64,000 nucleotides of DNA from CAZHPR01 sp964534305 (GTDB lineage Bacteria > Patescibacteriota > Minisyncoccia > Phycocordibacterales > WO2-35-19). Position 1 is the first letter of the stretch. The number at the start of each line of letters is the position of its first letter. The position numbers and the translations under genes were made by a program. The notes under the pieces are model-generated. The model ran no database searches. It was not told the DNA's origin and was given only the letters and a program-made list of their open reading frames with translations. Below are positions 17,076 to 25,974 of this stretch, one piece after another. Location of the stretch: NCBI GenBank assembly GCA_964534305.1, contig CAZHPR010000003.1, positions 9,482 to 73,481 on the forward strand. The letters are read 5' to 3'.

Positions 17076-18569
17076 ATGTTAACAAAAATCACTTCTTTTT
17101 TTTCTGGACTTTCAAAAAAAACAAAGATAATTGGTATACTTGTCCTACTTTTTTTGGCCTTTGTCTTAATTTCAAAAAACGGCAAAACAGAAAAGCAGTT
17201 TTTTACAGTCACAAGGTCTGATGTTGTAGAAGAAGTTGCTTCAACTGGTAAGGTCAAGCCGGCCGAAGAGGTAGATCTTGGTTTTGATAGGTCTGGTAGA
17301 GTACTTTCTGTATATAAGAGGGTGGGAGACAGTGTAAAAAAGGGAGAGGTGATAGCTTCTCTTGAATCGGGAGATGCCTCTAGTGACTTAGAGAAGGCAA
17401 AAGCGGTTTTGCTTGAGGAAAATATAAAACTTCAGAATATAAAAATAAGCTCACCGACTACCAGGGCAATTGCAGAGGAGACCATGCGCAATGCTCTTCG
17501 AGATGCCTTTGCCTCAGCTGATGATGCGGTTAGAAACAAAGCTGATCAGTTTTTCCAGAATACTTCCATTAACCCTAGGTTTGAAGTGACTTTTGAAGAC
17601 GGCAACTTCAAGCATTACTTTAGTGTCTCTACTGATATATCTGCGGATTTAAATAATAGGAGGAAAAATATTGAAGTATTGCTAAATGATTGGGAGAATA
17701 AACTCTCAAAAATAAAAGTAGATGATTATTCTAACTTTTCAAACGAGACAATAACTAACCTCGGTATAATTGCTACCTTTTTAGACCGGATGGCAGCAGC
17801 GGTCAACTCTTTTGCTCCAGCCGACTTTTCTTATGAGACGACAGTCAGCGGTTATAAGAGTTCTATAAATACAGCGAGGACAAATATAACTACGGCCACT
17901 ACTGATGTGGTTACTGCAAGAGAGAAGTTGAAAAACGCTCCTACTCAGATAGGTCAAGGTTTTAATGATGTGCTAGAGCAGGAAGCAAAGGTTGCTCAAG
18001 CGAGAGCTGCTGTTTCTTCTTTGGAATCTTCTCTTGCGAAGTATCGTATAGTCGCTCCTTTTGATGGGGTAGTAACGGTGCAAGACGCAGAGGTTGGAGG
18101 TACTGTCTCGGCTGGTTCCCCAATAGTTTCTGTAATAAGTAGTGACAAGATGTATATAGAAGCAAATATTTCTGAGATCCACATAGGTAAAGTCGCTGTG
18201 GGTAATAAGGTCAAGATAACCTTTGACGCCTTCAAAGATAGGGAATTTGTGGGCAGTGTGTATTTTATTGAACCTGGTGATGTTGTGATAGATGGTGTTG
18301 TAAATTATAAAATCAGAGTTGATATTGAGGGAGACAACTCAAGTATAAAATCTGGACTAACATCAAACCTAAAAGTAGAAACTTCAAAGAGAGAAAATGT
18401 TATAAGTATTCCTCTCTATGCGGTTGTAGAAGAGGAGGGTAAAAATTTTGTAGAAGTACAGAAAGGCAAAGATGTAAGTAGGGTAGAGGTAAACTTGGGC
18501 CTCTCTGGTAATAATGGAATGGTTGAGGTCCTCTCTGGTGTTGGAGAAGGAGAGGTATTATCTTACTAA
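17076..18569 (+). CDS. MacA/HlyD-type membrane fusion (adaptor) protein
   Basis: 497 residues: one N-terminal membrane helix (about 18-38), a split biotinyl-lipoyl domain (first half about 55-100 with LGFDRSGRV and GDSVKKGEVIASL; second half about 320-350 with APFDGVVTV and GGTVSAGSPI), a long helical hairpin between them, then beta-barrel and membrane-proximal domains. It forms the extracytoplasmic part of an ATP-driven exporter with the two upstream genes. No outer-membrane channel gene is nearby, as expected for a cell with one membrane. TATAAT (17062-17067) is 8 nt before the ATG. Confidence 0.9.
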   Translation: MLTKITSFFSGLSKKTKIIGILVLLFLAFVLISKNGKTEKQFFTVTRSDVVEEVASTGKVKPAEEVDLGFDRSGRVLSVYKRVGDSVKKGEVIASLESGDASSDLEKAKAVLLEENIKLQNIKISSPTTRAIAEETMRNALRDAFASADDAVRNKADQFFQNTSINPRFEVTFEDGNFKHYFSVSTDISADLNNRRKNIEVLLNDWENKLSKIKVDDYSNFSNETITNLGIIATFLDRMAAAVNSFAPADFSYETTVSGYKSSINTARTNITTATTDVVTAREKLKNAPTQIGQGFNDVLEQEAKVAQARAAVSSLESSLAKYRIVAPFDGVVTVQDAEVGGTVSAGSPIVSVISSDKMYIEANISEIHIGKVAVGNKVKITFDAFKDREFVGSVYFIEPGDVVIDGVVNYKIRVDIEGDNSSIKSGLTSNLKVETSKRENVISIPLYAVVEEEGKNFVEVQKGKDVSRVEVNLGLSGNNGMVEVLSGVGEGEVLSY

Positions 18570-18585
18570 ATAATAAAAACAAAAA

Positions 18586-19317
18586 ATGTTTGGAAAATTT
18601 TTTCACAAAGAAGAAGGGCTTAGTGTTCAGGGCAGTATAATAATCGCTTCTATTGTAATTGCGCTCAGTATCCTCCTCGGAGCAAACAAAATAGCGAGTG
18701 GTGGTTTTGTAAATGTTGGTACAAAAAATATTGGCTCCAACAATCCTACTGTCCAAACTGGTGGTAAGGTAAAGGTAGAAGAGAGAAAGGACGCGGCGCG
18801 TGTTGGTGGAGGCAAGGTGACAATAGTTGAGTTTAGCGATTTTCAGTGCCCATTTTGTCAAAACTTTTTTAATGGAGCTTACAAGGAGATCAAAGAGAAA
18901 TATATAGATACTGGTAAGGTAACACTTATCTACAGACATTTGCCGCTCTCGCAGATACACCCAGATGCTCAAAAGGCGGCTGAGGCAGCAGAGTGTGCAA
19001 ACAGGCAAGGGAAGTTTTTTAGCTACCATGATATGCTCTTCCAAAAGATGATCCCTATCTCGCAGTCAAACCCAAAGGGTGGTGGACTCGATATTGCTAG
19101 CCTCAAGAGGTATGCAGTAGACCTCGGACTTGATACGGCTAGGTTTAATACTTGTCTTGATAATGGTGAGGCTAAGAAGGTTGTCGAAGAAGATATCTCT
19201 CTTGCTACAAAGCTCGGCATAACCGGAACTCCGACTCTCTTTGTCGATGGTGTAAAGATTGTCGGCGCGCAACCTTTCCCGGTCTTTGAGCAGGCAATCG
19301 AGGAGGCGTTGAAATAA
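18586..19317 (+). CDS. DsbA-like membrane-anchored thiol-disulfide oxidoreductase
   Basis: 243 residues. One transmembrane helix (about 20-38) anchors a thioredoxin-fold domain of the DsbA/BdbD (Thioredoxin_4) type with active site CPFC (Cys88-Cys91, EFSDFQCPFCQNF) and cis-Pro loop GITGTPTLFVDG. It should form or isomerise disulfides in exported proteins; the Cys-rich surface protein at 23468 is a possible client. It starts 16 nt after the adaptor gene and is probably in the same transcript. Confidence 0.93.
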   Translation: MFGKFFHKEEGLSVQGSIIIASIVIALSILLGANKIASGGFVNVGTKNIGSNNPTVQTGGKVKVEERKDAARVGGGKVTIVEFSDFQCPFCQNFFNGAYKEIKEKYIDTGKVTLIYRHLPLSQIHPDAQKAAEAAECANRQGKFFSYHDMLFQKMIPISQSNPKGGGLDIASLKRYAVDLGLDTARFNTCLDNGEAKKVVEEDISLATKLGITGTPTLFVDGVKIVGAQPFPVFEQAIEEALK

Positions 19318-19338
19318 AATAAATTTGAAAAGTGGAAG

Positions 19339-19370
19339 GGCCCCGGTCTGCCTTGGCAGACCGGGGCCTC
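19339..19370. terminator. Strong hairpin between DsbA-like gene and subtilase
   Basis: GGCCCCGGTCTGCC (19339-19352) pairs perfectly with 19355-19368. It lies between two convergent genes and can end both transcripts. Confidence 0.85.
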
Positions 19371-19373
19371 TTG

Positions 19374-20639
19374 CTATTTGTTTGGAGTGAAGTCCTTGAG
19401 CAGGACTTTGGCTGTGCTCGGTAAAAACCTCTTGCCGTCCGACTTTACCAAGCTCAATACGTTGCTTGATTGTCGGAATCCGAAAATGTTGTCCGGAAGT
19501 CTGAAGACTATCTGTGCACTCGGCACAAAAATCATTTCCAGAGGTCTCTCGTTCAGGAAGACTTGGCAGTTCTCGAGGTTCTTGCCCCAGATAACTCCAA
19601 AGTCTCCTCTGCTGAATTCGTGGTTGCCGCTCTGCCACCCAATGAATCCATAGACTTCGGGGACTTCGGGCAAAGCGCTGCCTCTTAGGAGAGCGAGGGA
19701 ATTTTGGATATCCAGGATACCCGGAATCCCCGTCTGACCCAACAGAGCTGGAGAGAATCTCGATCCAGCAAGGAGTGCCTGTTTCAGAACACTCGGAGTT
19801 ATTACCTCTCCAGGTTTTTCTCCGAGTATCTCTTCGGCGATGAAGGTCGCGGCCCCAGAGACGTGGGGCGCCGAAATTGAGGTGCCGCAGGCATTCCCGT
19901 AGGTATTACCTCCAGGGCTTGCGGTCGTGGTGTATCCACACCATGGGGCAGAGATACTCACCTCTTTACCACGGCTAGATCCAGAGGACTGGAAGCTGTC
20001 CTTGCTGTCTACGCCTCCAACGCATATCACGTTTGGCAGATGCGAGGCGGCGCAAGGGTAGATATCCTCAGTGTTTTGATACGGGTCGTTACCCGCACCA
20101 ACAACGAAGAGAGCTTTCCCTTTGAGAGAAAACAGAATTTCTTCCCAGCGCTTCTTCTCCGCGATGCTTCCTTCCCAAAGAGCGAAGCTCATGTTGACCA
20201 CGAGCAATCGATAGGGGAGGTTGTGCAGAGAGATGACTGCTCGGAATACTTCTTCCTTGTCGGTGTAGAGGATACCATCCTCGTTAACCTTGTTGACCCT
20301 CATGGGTATCACGTCGGCTTGCCGAGAGATACCCTTGATGCCGGCGGCGTTGCCAGTGATGGCCGCCGCAATGCCGGTGACCGCGGTACCGTGACCCTTG
20401 AGGTCTTCGAAATTTTTGGTTAACAGAGGGTTGAACCGGCCAGAGAGATCCTCATGGCTGGAAACTCCGCTGTCCAAAAACACCAATGCGAGGTCTCCAA
20501 CCCCAATCTTCCCACTCCTCACTTCAGAGGGGAGGAAATTGATCTGTTTGAATGTTGCCTGCTGTCTAGACGACAGCGGGTCTACGATAACTCCCTGCGC
20601 AAAAGCACAGAGAATAAAAATAATCATGAGACGATTCAT
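19374..20639 (-). CDS. Secreted subtilisin-like serine protease with TIGR03437-like tail
   Basis: 421 residues. Signal peptide 1-15; catalytic Asp56 (FLDSGVSSHEDL), His83 (GHGTAVTGIAA) and a Ser near 260 (GTSISAPHVSG), plus GAGND for the oxyanion Asn. Residues about 335-415 (GVIWGKNL...VFLNERPLEMIFVPSAQIVFRLP) match the fold pattern of the Solibacter-type TIGR03437 domain, also seen in the gene upstream. GC content is visibly above that of neighbouring core genes, GGAGG (20645-20649) is 5 nt upstream, and it has its own promoter. No long propeptide is present, unlike the 6604 protease. Confidence 0.88.
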   Translation of the reverse strand: MNRLMIIFILCAFAQGVIVDPLSSRQQATFKQINFLPSEVRSGKIGVGDLALVFLDSGVSSHEDLSGRFNPLLTKNFEDLKGHGTAVTGIAAAITGNAAGIKGISRQADVIPMRVNKVNEDGILYTDKEEVFRAVISLHNLPYRLLVVNMSFALWEGSIAEKKRWEEILFSLKGKALFVVGAGNDPYQNTEDIYPCAASHLPNVICVGGVDSKDSFQSSGSSRGKEVSISAPWCGYTTTASPGGNTYGNACGTSISAPHVSGAATFIAEEILGEKPGEVITPSVLKQALLAGSRFSPALLGQTGIPGILDIQNSLALLRGSALPEVPEVYGFIGWQSGNHEFSRGDFGVIWGKNLENCQVFLNERPLEMIFVPSAQIVFRLPDNIFGFRQSSNVLSLVKSDGKRFLPSTAKVLLKDFTPNK

Positions 20640-20692
20640 ACTTTCCTCCTCTCTTTATTCTGCTCTCAATGTGCTTGTCTTTTTCTGTCTTT

Positions 20693-20720
20693 ATTATACT
20701 AAAAATAAATAAAAAAGCAA
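20693..20720 (-). promoter_or_regulatory. Promoter of the subtilase gene
   Basis: Minus strand: TTGCTT (20715-20720), 16-nt spacer, TATAAT (20693-20698). The -35 hexamer is also the first part of the U-tract of the preceding terminator. Confidence 0.75.
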
Positions 20721-20745
20721 CCCCGGCACGTCTAGCGTGCCGGGG
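20710..20745 (-). terminator. Terminator of the TIGR03437 gene
   Basis: Perfect 10-bp stem CCCCGGCACG/CGTGCCGGGG (20721-20745, 5-nt loop), followed on the minus strand by TTGCTTTTTTA. A second small hairpin (20752-20772) overlaps the stop codon. Confidence 0.88.
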
Positions 20746-20768
20746 AAGGTTGTAGAGCCGTGGGGGCT

Positions 20769-22793
20769 CTACTCAAGAACTGCTGCATTGACCTGATATA
20801 GGCCAATGAATCCAGGCGCAAGGCCTGAGAAGAACAACTCTTTTACCGGCGTACCGGCAATGTTGTTCGGGACGAATTCCGTCCTGTAAAGAGCGTCAGC
20901 GGGGGTGGGACTACCGGACTCCACGCTGGGGTTGGTTTTACCCAAACCTGTCGCGTAGTATGTCCGTACTCCACCACTTTCAGAAAAGTATGGATCCCCA
21001 CTCGGGAGCCTCAAGGTACAGGGAGAAGTAGCTCTTACGAGGATACTGATCTCCGGTCCTTTCACTCCCGCTACTTCCACCCAAAGCCTGACCTGACCTT
21101 CCGGTGTCTCATACGGCACCTGAAAGTTCACTTGACCCGGTGAAGCGAAGTAGAGAGGAACCATCTTCCCGTCAATGTAGACGGATGTCCCCGCAAGAAC
21201 CGTCGGTAGGGACAGACTGCTGTAGAGAGCGATCCCTCCAGCTGAGAGGTTCTTCCCATAGAGCGACATGATCGCCCCTGGGGAGAACTGTCTGCACCCA
21301 GGCTCTGACTTCTCTTCGCTGTGGTAGAAGGGGGACGCAAATTTGTCTGGCCCGTACTCGGGTACTGGGGTCGTCGAGGTTGTTACTTCGACTAGGACGC
21401 TACTCTTTGCAGAGCCGCCGAACCCTAGTACCTCAACTTCATAAGTGGTATCCAACCTCGGCGAGACCGTAGCCTCACCGACTGTTGGTAAGTTGTCAAA
21501 GATGATAACCCCATTGGCTAAGAGCCGAACGGACTCACCACCCTGTGATTCCCACTTGATCTTTGCTTGCTCACCAGCAATGATTTTTGCTGGGGTTGCG
21601 GAGAGAGAGACAATCCTCGGTGTCACCGCCGTCATTCTCTCTGTGTAGAACACCCCAAGGGGACCTACACGGACAAGGAACGAAACATCTCCTCTGTCGG
21701 AGACTGTGACGTGGGGCATTTCGATGTTCTGCACATCGACGGTCCCAATCTTACCGCCGGACACAACTACTTTCTGCAGACCCGTCTGGGTATTCACTAA
21801 AACAATTGTATCCTGGGTTTGCCGGCCAAAGCCGGCACCCGTCGCCACGGCCCATGGGCCGTTTAGACCCGAGAGCCATACTGGCTCGGAGGCGTTGAAG
21901 CCTCGAACCTCGTACACTCCCGCAATTCGTCCATCGCGGATGGCGCGGACAAAATATTTGCCGGCACTCTTGTAAAGAGCGGTGGCCGAGGTGTCTCTCG
22001 GTTCCACTAGCAATTGACAGCACTCGTCTCCACCGATTTGAAACGGGGAAAACTTGCCGTCCAGGCCCACGATACCGATCTCCGTCGCCACCTTGGTGGC
22101 GGGGTAGCGGTATCGCTCTGTCAGAAATCGTCCGTCATTCATCCTCCAAGCTTGGATAACGAAGTATCCCGCTTCGAGGGAGTGAACCTTCTCCAAAGAG
22201 CAGTTCATCCCGAAATTCGTCGTCGAGACGAGTCGGTAAATCCCGTACTCGTCATCAAAGGGTACACCACTCGGCATGCCGGCGGGTCTCCTTTTGTTAG
22301 CGATGAAGTATATCTTGCCGTCGGTCCCGACCGTGCCAGCGTAGAGCCTTTCCAAGGCTCCTGGCCCAAAGTTGTTGCCGATACTGGTGCAGACCCTGCT
22401 TGCGACCCCGTTCTCAACTTTGTCCAAATAAGTCTGTGCAAGTCGATTCTCGGGGTAGTTAGGGGCCACAGGCCCCAGAATGGACTGAACGTAGGTGACA
22501 CCATTTTTTGAATAGGTGTCAGCCCACGCAATCTCACCCCTCCAGAGGGTTCTCTGGGGAAGTAGGTTGGTGGACACCTTGTCCACCAGAAGATTCGTTA
22601 TCGTATTCGGTTTGATTTCGGCAAAGATACTCTGTATCCCGTTAGGACCAGTAGCAGAGGTGCCGAGCATCTGTAGGATGCTTCCATTGTAAGCGATACG
22701 ATAGACTGTGATTTCCGGAGGCTTGCTTGCCACCGGCTCAATAGTTGCCAGCAAAGAGCTGGCAATCAGAACGAAAAGGGCGATTGCTCGCAT
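20769..22793 (-). CDS. Secreted protein with beta-rich N-terminus and TIGR03437-like C-terminus
   Basis: 674 residues. Signal peptide about 1-23 ending VASK. Residues about 25-385 are a repetitive beta-rich region with G.DG.I.. and V..DG.. patterns, perhaps a propeller. An Ig-like segment covers about 390-470 (PAKIIAGEQAKIKWES). The C-terminal 170 residues (FSPGAIMSLYGKNLSAGG..YIDGKMVPLYFASPGQVNFQVPYETPEG) match the Solibacterales-type C-terminal domain TIGR03437. Visibly GC-richer than core genes, with SD, own promoter and terminator. Probably a surface or exported protein; signs of transfer. Confidence 0.8.
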   Translation of the reverse strand: MRAIALFVLIASSLLATIEPVASKPPEITVYRIAYNGSILQMLGTSATGPNGIQSIFAEIKPNTITNLLVDKVSTNLLPQRTLWRGEIAWADTYSKNGVTYVQSILGPVAPNYPENRLAQTYLDKVENGVASRVCTSIGNNFGPGALERLYAGTVGTDGKIYFIANKRRPAGMPSGVPFDDEYGIYRLVSTTNFGMNCSLEKVHSLEAGYFVIQAWRMNDGRFLTERYRYPATKVATEIGIVGLDGKFSPFQIGGDECCQLLVEPRDTSATALYKSAGKYFVRAIRDGRIAGVYEVRGFNASEPVWLSGLNGPWAVATGAGFGRQTQDTIVLVNTQTGLQKVVVSGGKIGTVDVQNIEMPHVTVSDRGDVSFLVRVGPLGVFYTERMTAVTPRIVSLSATPAKIIAGEQAKIKWESQGGESVRLLANGVIIFDNLPTVGEATVSPRLDTTYEVEVLGFGGSAKSSVLVEVTTSTTPVPEYGPDKFASPFYHSEEKSEPGCRQFSPGAIMSLYGKNLSAGGIALYSSLSLPTVLAGTSVYIDGKMVPLYFASPGQVNFQVPYETPEGQVRLWVEVAGVKGPEISILVRATSPCTLRLPSGDPYFSESGGVRTYYATGLGKTNPSVESGSPTPADALYRTEFVPNNIAGTPVKELFFSGLAPGFIGLYQVNAAVLE

Positions 22794-22823
22794 ATTCCTC
22801 TCTCCTCCTCTATGTCAAATTAC

Positions 22824-22841
22824 CAGCCCTGCTTAGGGCTG
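22824..22841 (-). promoter_or_regulatory. Leader hairpin at the 5' end of the TIGR03437 mRNA
   Basis: CAGCCCT/AGGGCTG arms with a 4-nt loop, starting at the predicted transcription start. It could protect the 5' end. Confidence 0.55.
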
Positions 22842-22846
22842 TACAC

Positions 22847-22875
22847 ATAATAAACGATTTTTTACAAAAAGTCAA
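22847..22875 (-). promoter_or_regulatory. Promoter of the TIGR03437 gene
   Basis: Minus strand: TTGACT (22870-22875), 17-nt spacer, TATTAT (22847-22852). Confidence 0.75.
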
Positions 22876-22976
22876 ATCTAAAAGGTAATATCTAAACTTT
22901 TTACAAAACCTTATCCACACTATAAGTAATCTTCTGTGACAGTATGTTCTATAATTAAATAAACTTTATATCTACA

Positions 22977-23471
22977 ATGGATACACAAAATTCAAAATCT
23001 ATCTACCCAATAATACTAATTTTTCTAATTGGTTTGGCGGTGGTCTTTTATATCTGGAATCAGAATAAAAAGCCAGAAGTGCGAGAAGAAAAACCAAAAA
23101 CTGAACAAAAGAGAGAGGTAGAATATTTAGGCGCAGAGTCTTTGCCTCCTGGGTTACCAGAAGATTTGCCTATGGAAGGGAGTCTTGGAATAAAAAGAAA
23201 CGAGGTTGTAAACCTTACACTCCCTAGTGGGAAGACAGAATCCCAATTTGTTAGATCTTTTTATTCAGAAAAAACAGTAGCAGAAAATTTGGAAACCTAT
23301 AAAGACTACGTCTTGGGTAAAGGGTGGCAGTCTACTACCGAGATAACTGACGGCAAAAATTTTGCAATATTTACTGCTTATGACGCGGTAGAAAAGAAAA
23401 GATATAAGTTTGAGTTTGCTTATAATGAAAACACAGAAGATAATACCGTAACTGTTACGTTAATAAAATGA
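22977..23471 (+). CDS. Membrane-anchored protein of unknown function
   Basis: 164 residues: an N-terminal transmembrane helix (about 10-28), a charged Lys/Glu stretch (30-48), then a compact extracytoplasmic domain with SFYSEKTVAENLETYKDYVLGKGW, a pattern seen in small domains of unknown function. Its stop overlaps the start of the next gene (ATGATG, 4-bp overlap), so the two are translationally coupled and probably work together at the surface. TATAAT (about 22950) precedes it. Confidence 0.7.
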   Translation: MDTQNSKSIYPIILIFLIGLAVVFYIWNQNKKPEVREEKPKTEQKREVEYLGAESLPPGLPEDLPMEGSLGIKRNEVVNLTLPSGKTESQFVRSFYSEKTVAENLETYKDYVLGKGWQSTTEITDGKNFAIFTAYDAVEKKRYKFEFAYNENTEDNTVTVTLIK

Positions 23472-25639
23472 TGTTTAATAAAACACACAAAATAATATTT
23501 TTATTACTTGGGTTTGTATTCATCTTTAACTTTAATATCTCTAATATCCAAGGTGAAGGATTTTGTAGCACAGCTTCTGATTGTGTAGCTAACAATGCTT
23601 GTGAGGTTAATGGTTCTGATGGTGATTTAGACATGTCTTGTCAGGGGAGTTGGGTCTCTACCAATCAAGGTTGTTATGCTGGGACATGTTCTATTTCATA
23701 TTCTTGTGATTCATCTTGTATCGCTACTGGTAATATTGTATCTAGTGTTCAGTGCATTAATAATTCTTGTCAGTATAACTATTCTCCTTCTAGTTGTAAT
23801 GCCGTAGGCTCAACTTGTGGGTATGTGGAGACTTATACTGAGGGTTCTCCTGCGCCAGATCCAAACGTTGGAGGTACAGGCGGAGGAACAGTTGTATCAT
23901 GTGCTAATCCAACTTTTGCTACAAATACAACAATAGCAGGTTATGAATTTGTTATTGACCAGGGTGGTAGTGGTTGGGCTGGTGTAGGATCGTGGCCAAC
24001 CAACATAATTGGTTCAATTGTTGATATTGATGGAGGTTTTGAGGGGTGTCCGCCCGGGGCAACTTGTACAAAAACTACTTCAGATATAAATAATCCTATA
24101 TATAATCCTGGATTTGTTGGTGTTACAGTAACCAATACAGCAAGTACTCCACCAGGTAGATACCCAATGACTTTTACTGTTATCGATACCACACAACCTA
24201 ATTGTTCTCAGGAGGCTACAGTTGATGTTGTTATAAGTATTCCAAGGACAGTTGTTTGTGATGGTTCTTATCACCCAATTCCTCCTGGTCCAGGTCTCAC
24301 GCCTCAAGGGGTTGCTAGTCTTGGTCCAGCTGGTGTTTTTGTGGATTCTTATTTTGGACAACCAGAGTTTATTGGTTTAACTTATAGTGCTTTAAATAAA
24401 TTGTATACTCAGATTTGTAGGTACACGAGTGGTGTGGGGAGTAATTGTATTTGGGGATATGAGTTCTCTAGTACTACACCTAATGGTGTAAATAACATAT
24501 CGAGAGCTCCACATGTAATGGCTTCACCACAACCTTATCCTTATTTATTTACAAAAGTTAGGTATGACTCTTTGTCCAGTACTTTTACAAGAACGGGAGG
24601 ATCTTTTTCTACTTTTACCAACGAGGGTAATACAAGCTATCCATGGGGTACGCCAATATCTACAGTAGATACAAATAGTAGAACTTATAATTTCAGAAAA
24701 AATGGTTCATATTATGAATATTCTTGTTCTGTTTCTCAGCCAGATTTAATTGTCGAAAATCCAAGTCTCTCTGGTACTCAAACTACTGGTTCTACTCTTA
24801 CTTTTGGAGGTAGAATTAGAAATTCTGGTAATGCCAATGCAGCAGCAACTCAATCAAGGTTAATTATTGATGTAAATAGTAATGGGTTTGGGGTAGGGTC
24901 TCCTGCTGATGTTGTTGTGAATAATGCTACCGCGGGCCTCCTTGCTTTGCCCGGATCTCCTAATTTTGAAAATGAATCATGGAATTGGACTGCTGTTGCG
25001 GGTACGCATGTATATAGGATTACAGCAGATGCTGGCTCTGCTGTCACGGAAAGTAATGAAGGCAATAACACCTATACGTCTGGTTCTTTTACCGTTACAG
25101 CTCCAAACGCTGTCCCTGATATAAATGTAAGCCCTTCTACAATAAACAGTGGTCAATCTTCTACGGTATCATGGACTTCTACTGGTGCAACCTCTTGTGC
25201 TGTGAGCTGTAGTCCTGCGGGGAGCTGTTCTTGGACTGGTACGTCGGGTTCGCAGTCTTCTGGAGCTCTATCTGCAAACAAAACCTACACACTTACTTGT
25301 CAGCCGGGGAATGTAGCGGACAGCGCGACAGTGACTGTAAACGCAGCGTCAGACCCAATCTTAAGTGTCATTAAATCAGGACAAGGAACCGTGACTAGTA
25401 GTCCGGTCGGTATTTCTTGTGGTACTGATTGTAGTCAAGACTATCCCCTAAATACCTCAGTAACTCTCACAGCAACCCCAGCCGCTGGTAGGATATTTAC
25501 AGGGTGGAGCGGTCATTGTACTGGCAGGGGGACAGAGACCTCTCCTGGGTCTGGAATCTTTACTTGCACACTAAATATTAACGGTGATAAGTCTGTAACC
25601 GCAAATTTTGCGATAGATCCAAATTATAAAGAATTCTAA
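23468..25639 (+). CDS. Secreted Cys-containing surface protein with CARDB, Ig-like and InlB-type repeat domains
   Basis: 723 residues. Signal peptide about 1-30. A Cys-rich N-terminal region (about 31-120) with many C pairs is probably disulfide-stabilised. A CARDB adhesion-like domain spans about 424-546 (QPDLIVENPSL...NGNNTYTSGSFTV type), then an Ig-like domain (about 548-632, SPSTINSGQSSTVSWTSTGA) and a divergent InlB B-repeat (about 633-717, GQGTVTSSPVGISCG...GWSGHC). Likely a cell-surface adhesin or glycan-contact protein of an episymbiont. A U-rich hairpin terminator follows. Confidence 0.8.
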   Translation: MMFNKTHKIIFLLLGFVFIFNFNISNIQGEGFCSTASDCVANNACEVNGSDGDLDMSCQGSWVSTNQGCYAGTCSISYSCDSSCIATGNIVSSVQCINNSCQYNYSPSSCNAVGSTCGYVETYTEGSPAPDPNVGGTGGGTVVSCANPTFATNTTIAGYEFVIDQGGSGWAGVGSWPTNIIGSIVDIDGGFEGCPPGATCTKTTSDINNPIYNPGFVGVTVTNTASTPPGRYPMTFTVIDTTQPNCSQEATVDVVISIPRTVVCDGSYHPIPPGPGLTPQGVASLGPAGVFVDSYFGQPEFIGLTYSALNKLYTQICRYTSGVGSNCIWGYEFSSTTPNGVNNISRAPHVMASPQPYPYLFTKVRYDSLSSTFTRTGGSFSTFTNEGNTSYPWGTPISTVDTNSRTYNFRKNGSYYEYSCSVSQPDLIVENPSLSGTQTTGSTLTFGGRIRNSGNANAAATQSRLIIDVNSNGFGVGSPADVVVNNATAGLLALPGSPNFENESWNWTAVAGTHVYRITADAGSAVTESNEGNNTYTSGSFTVTAPNAVPDINVSPSTINSGQSSTVSWTSTGATSCAVSCSPAGSCSWTGTSGSQSSGALSANKTYTLTCQPGNVADSATVTVNAASDPILSVIKSGQGTVTSSPVGISCGTDCSQDYPLNTSVTLTATPAAGRIFTGWSGHCTGRGTETSPGSGIFTCTLNINGDKSVTANFAIDPNYKEF

Positions 25640-25664
25640 ATAGGGTGGGGGATAGGGGTGTGTT

Positions 25665-25694
25665 AAAATATGGCTCTGTTTAGCCATATTTTGC
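25665..25694 (+). terminator. Terminator of the CARDB protein gene
   Basis: AAAATATGGCT (25665-25675) pairs perfectly with AGCCATATTTT (25682-25692), followed by TTG. Confidence 0.8.
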
Positions 25695-25723
25695 TTGTAT
25701 AAATATTTAACCACATTTTTCTA

Positions 25724-25752
25724 TTGACAGCAAGAGCAAAAAATGCTATACT
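25724..25752 (+). promoter_or_regulatory. Promoter of the lytic transglycosylase gene
   Basis: TTGACA (25724-25729), 17-nt spacer, TATACT (25747-25752). Predicted start about 25759. Confidence 0.82.
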
Positions 25753-25974
25753 TATTGCATCCAGTGAATAACTGGATTTTGCTTTAAAGAGGGGTCAAAC
25801 CCGATTAGGGCAAAGAGACAACCGTTTGGCTCAAACAAAACCTTATGTCGCGTTTGAGGAAAAACTAAACAGTTATCTCACTCCACTCTAGTCAGTTTTT
25901 TAGGAATATATGAAGGCTAGGGCAGGGGATTAAAATTAAACAATCGGCTTATTATTCAGACTACTGCTATTGGT
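25753..25974 (+). promoter_or_regulatory. Long structured 5' leader of the transglycosylase mRNA
   Basis: About 215 nt between the promoter and the coding region without a convincing ORF. Helices visible: ATCCAGT/ACTGGAT (25759-25765, 25771-25777) at the very 5' end, GGG/CCC at 25792-25802, and CTCAAAC/GTTTGAG (25830-25836, 25852-25858). It could be a riboswitch or other regulatory leader. I compared it from memory with the c-di-AMP, SAM and Mn types and do not recognise it. The 335-bp gap 25640-25974 holds only this leader, its promoter and the upstream terminator. Confidence 0.5.

Noticed and set aside
25753..25974. c-di-AMP riboswitch call
   Set aside because: The context fits, but the conserved sequence blocks are not recognisable, so only a structured leader is reported.
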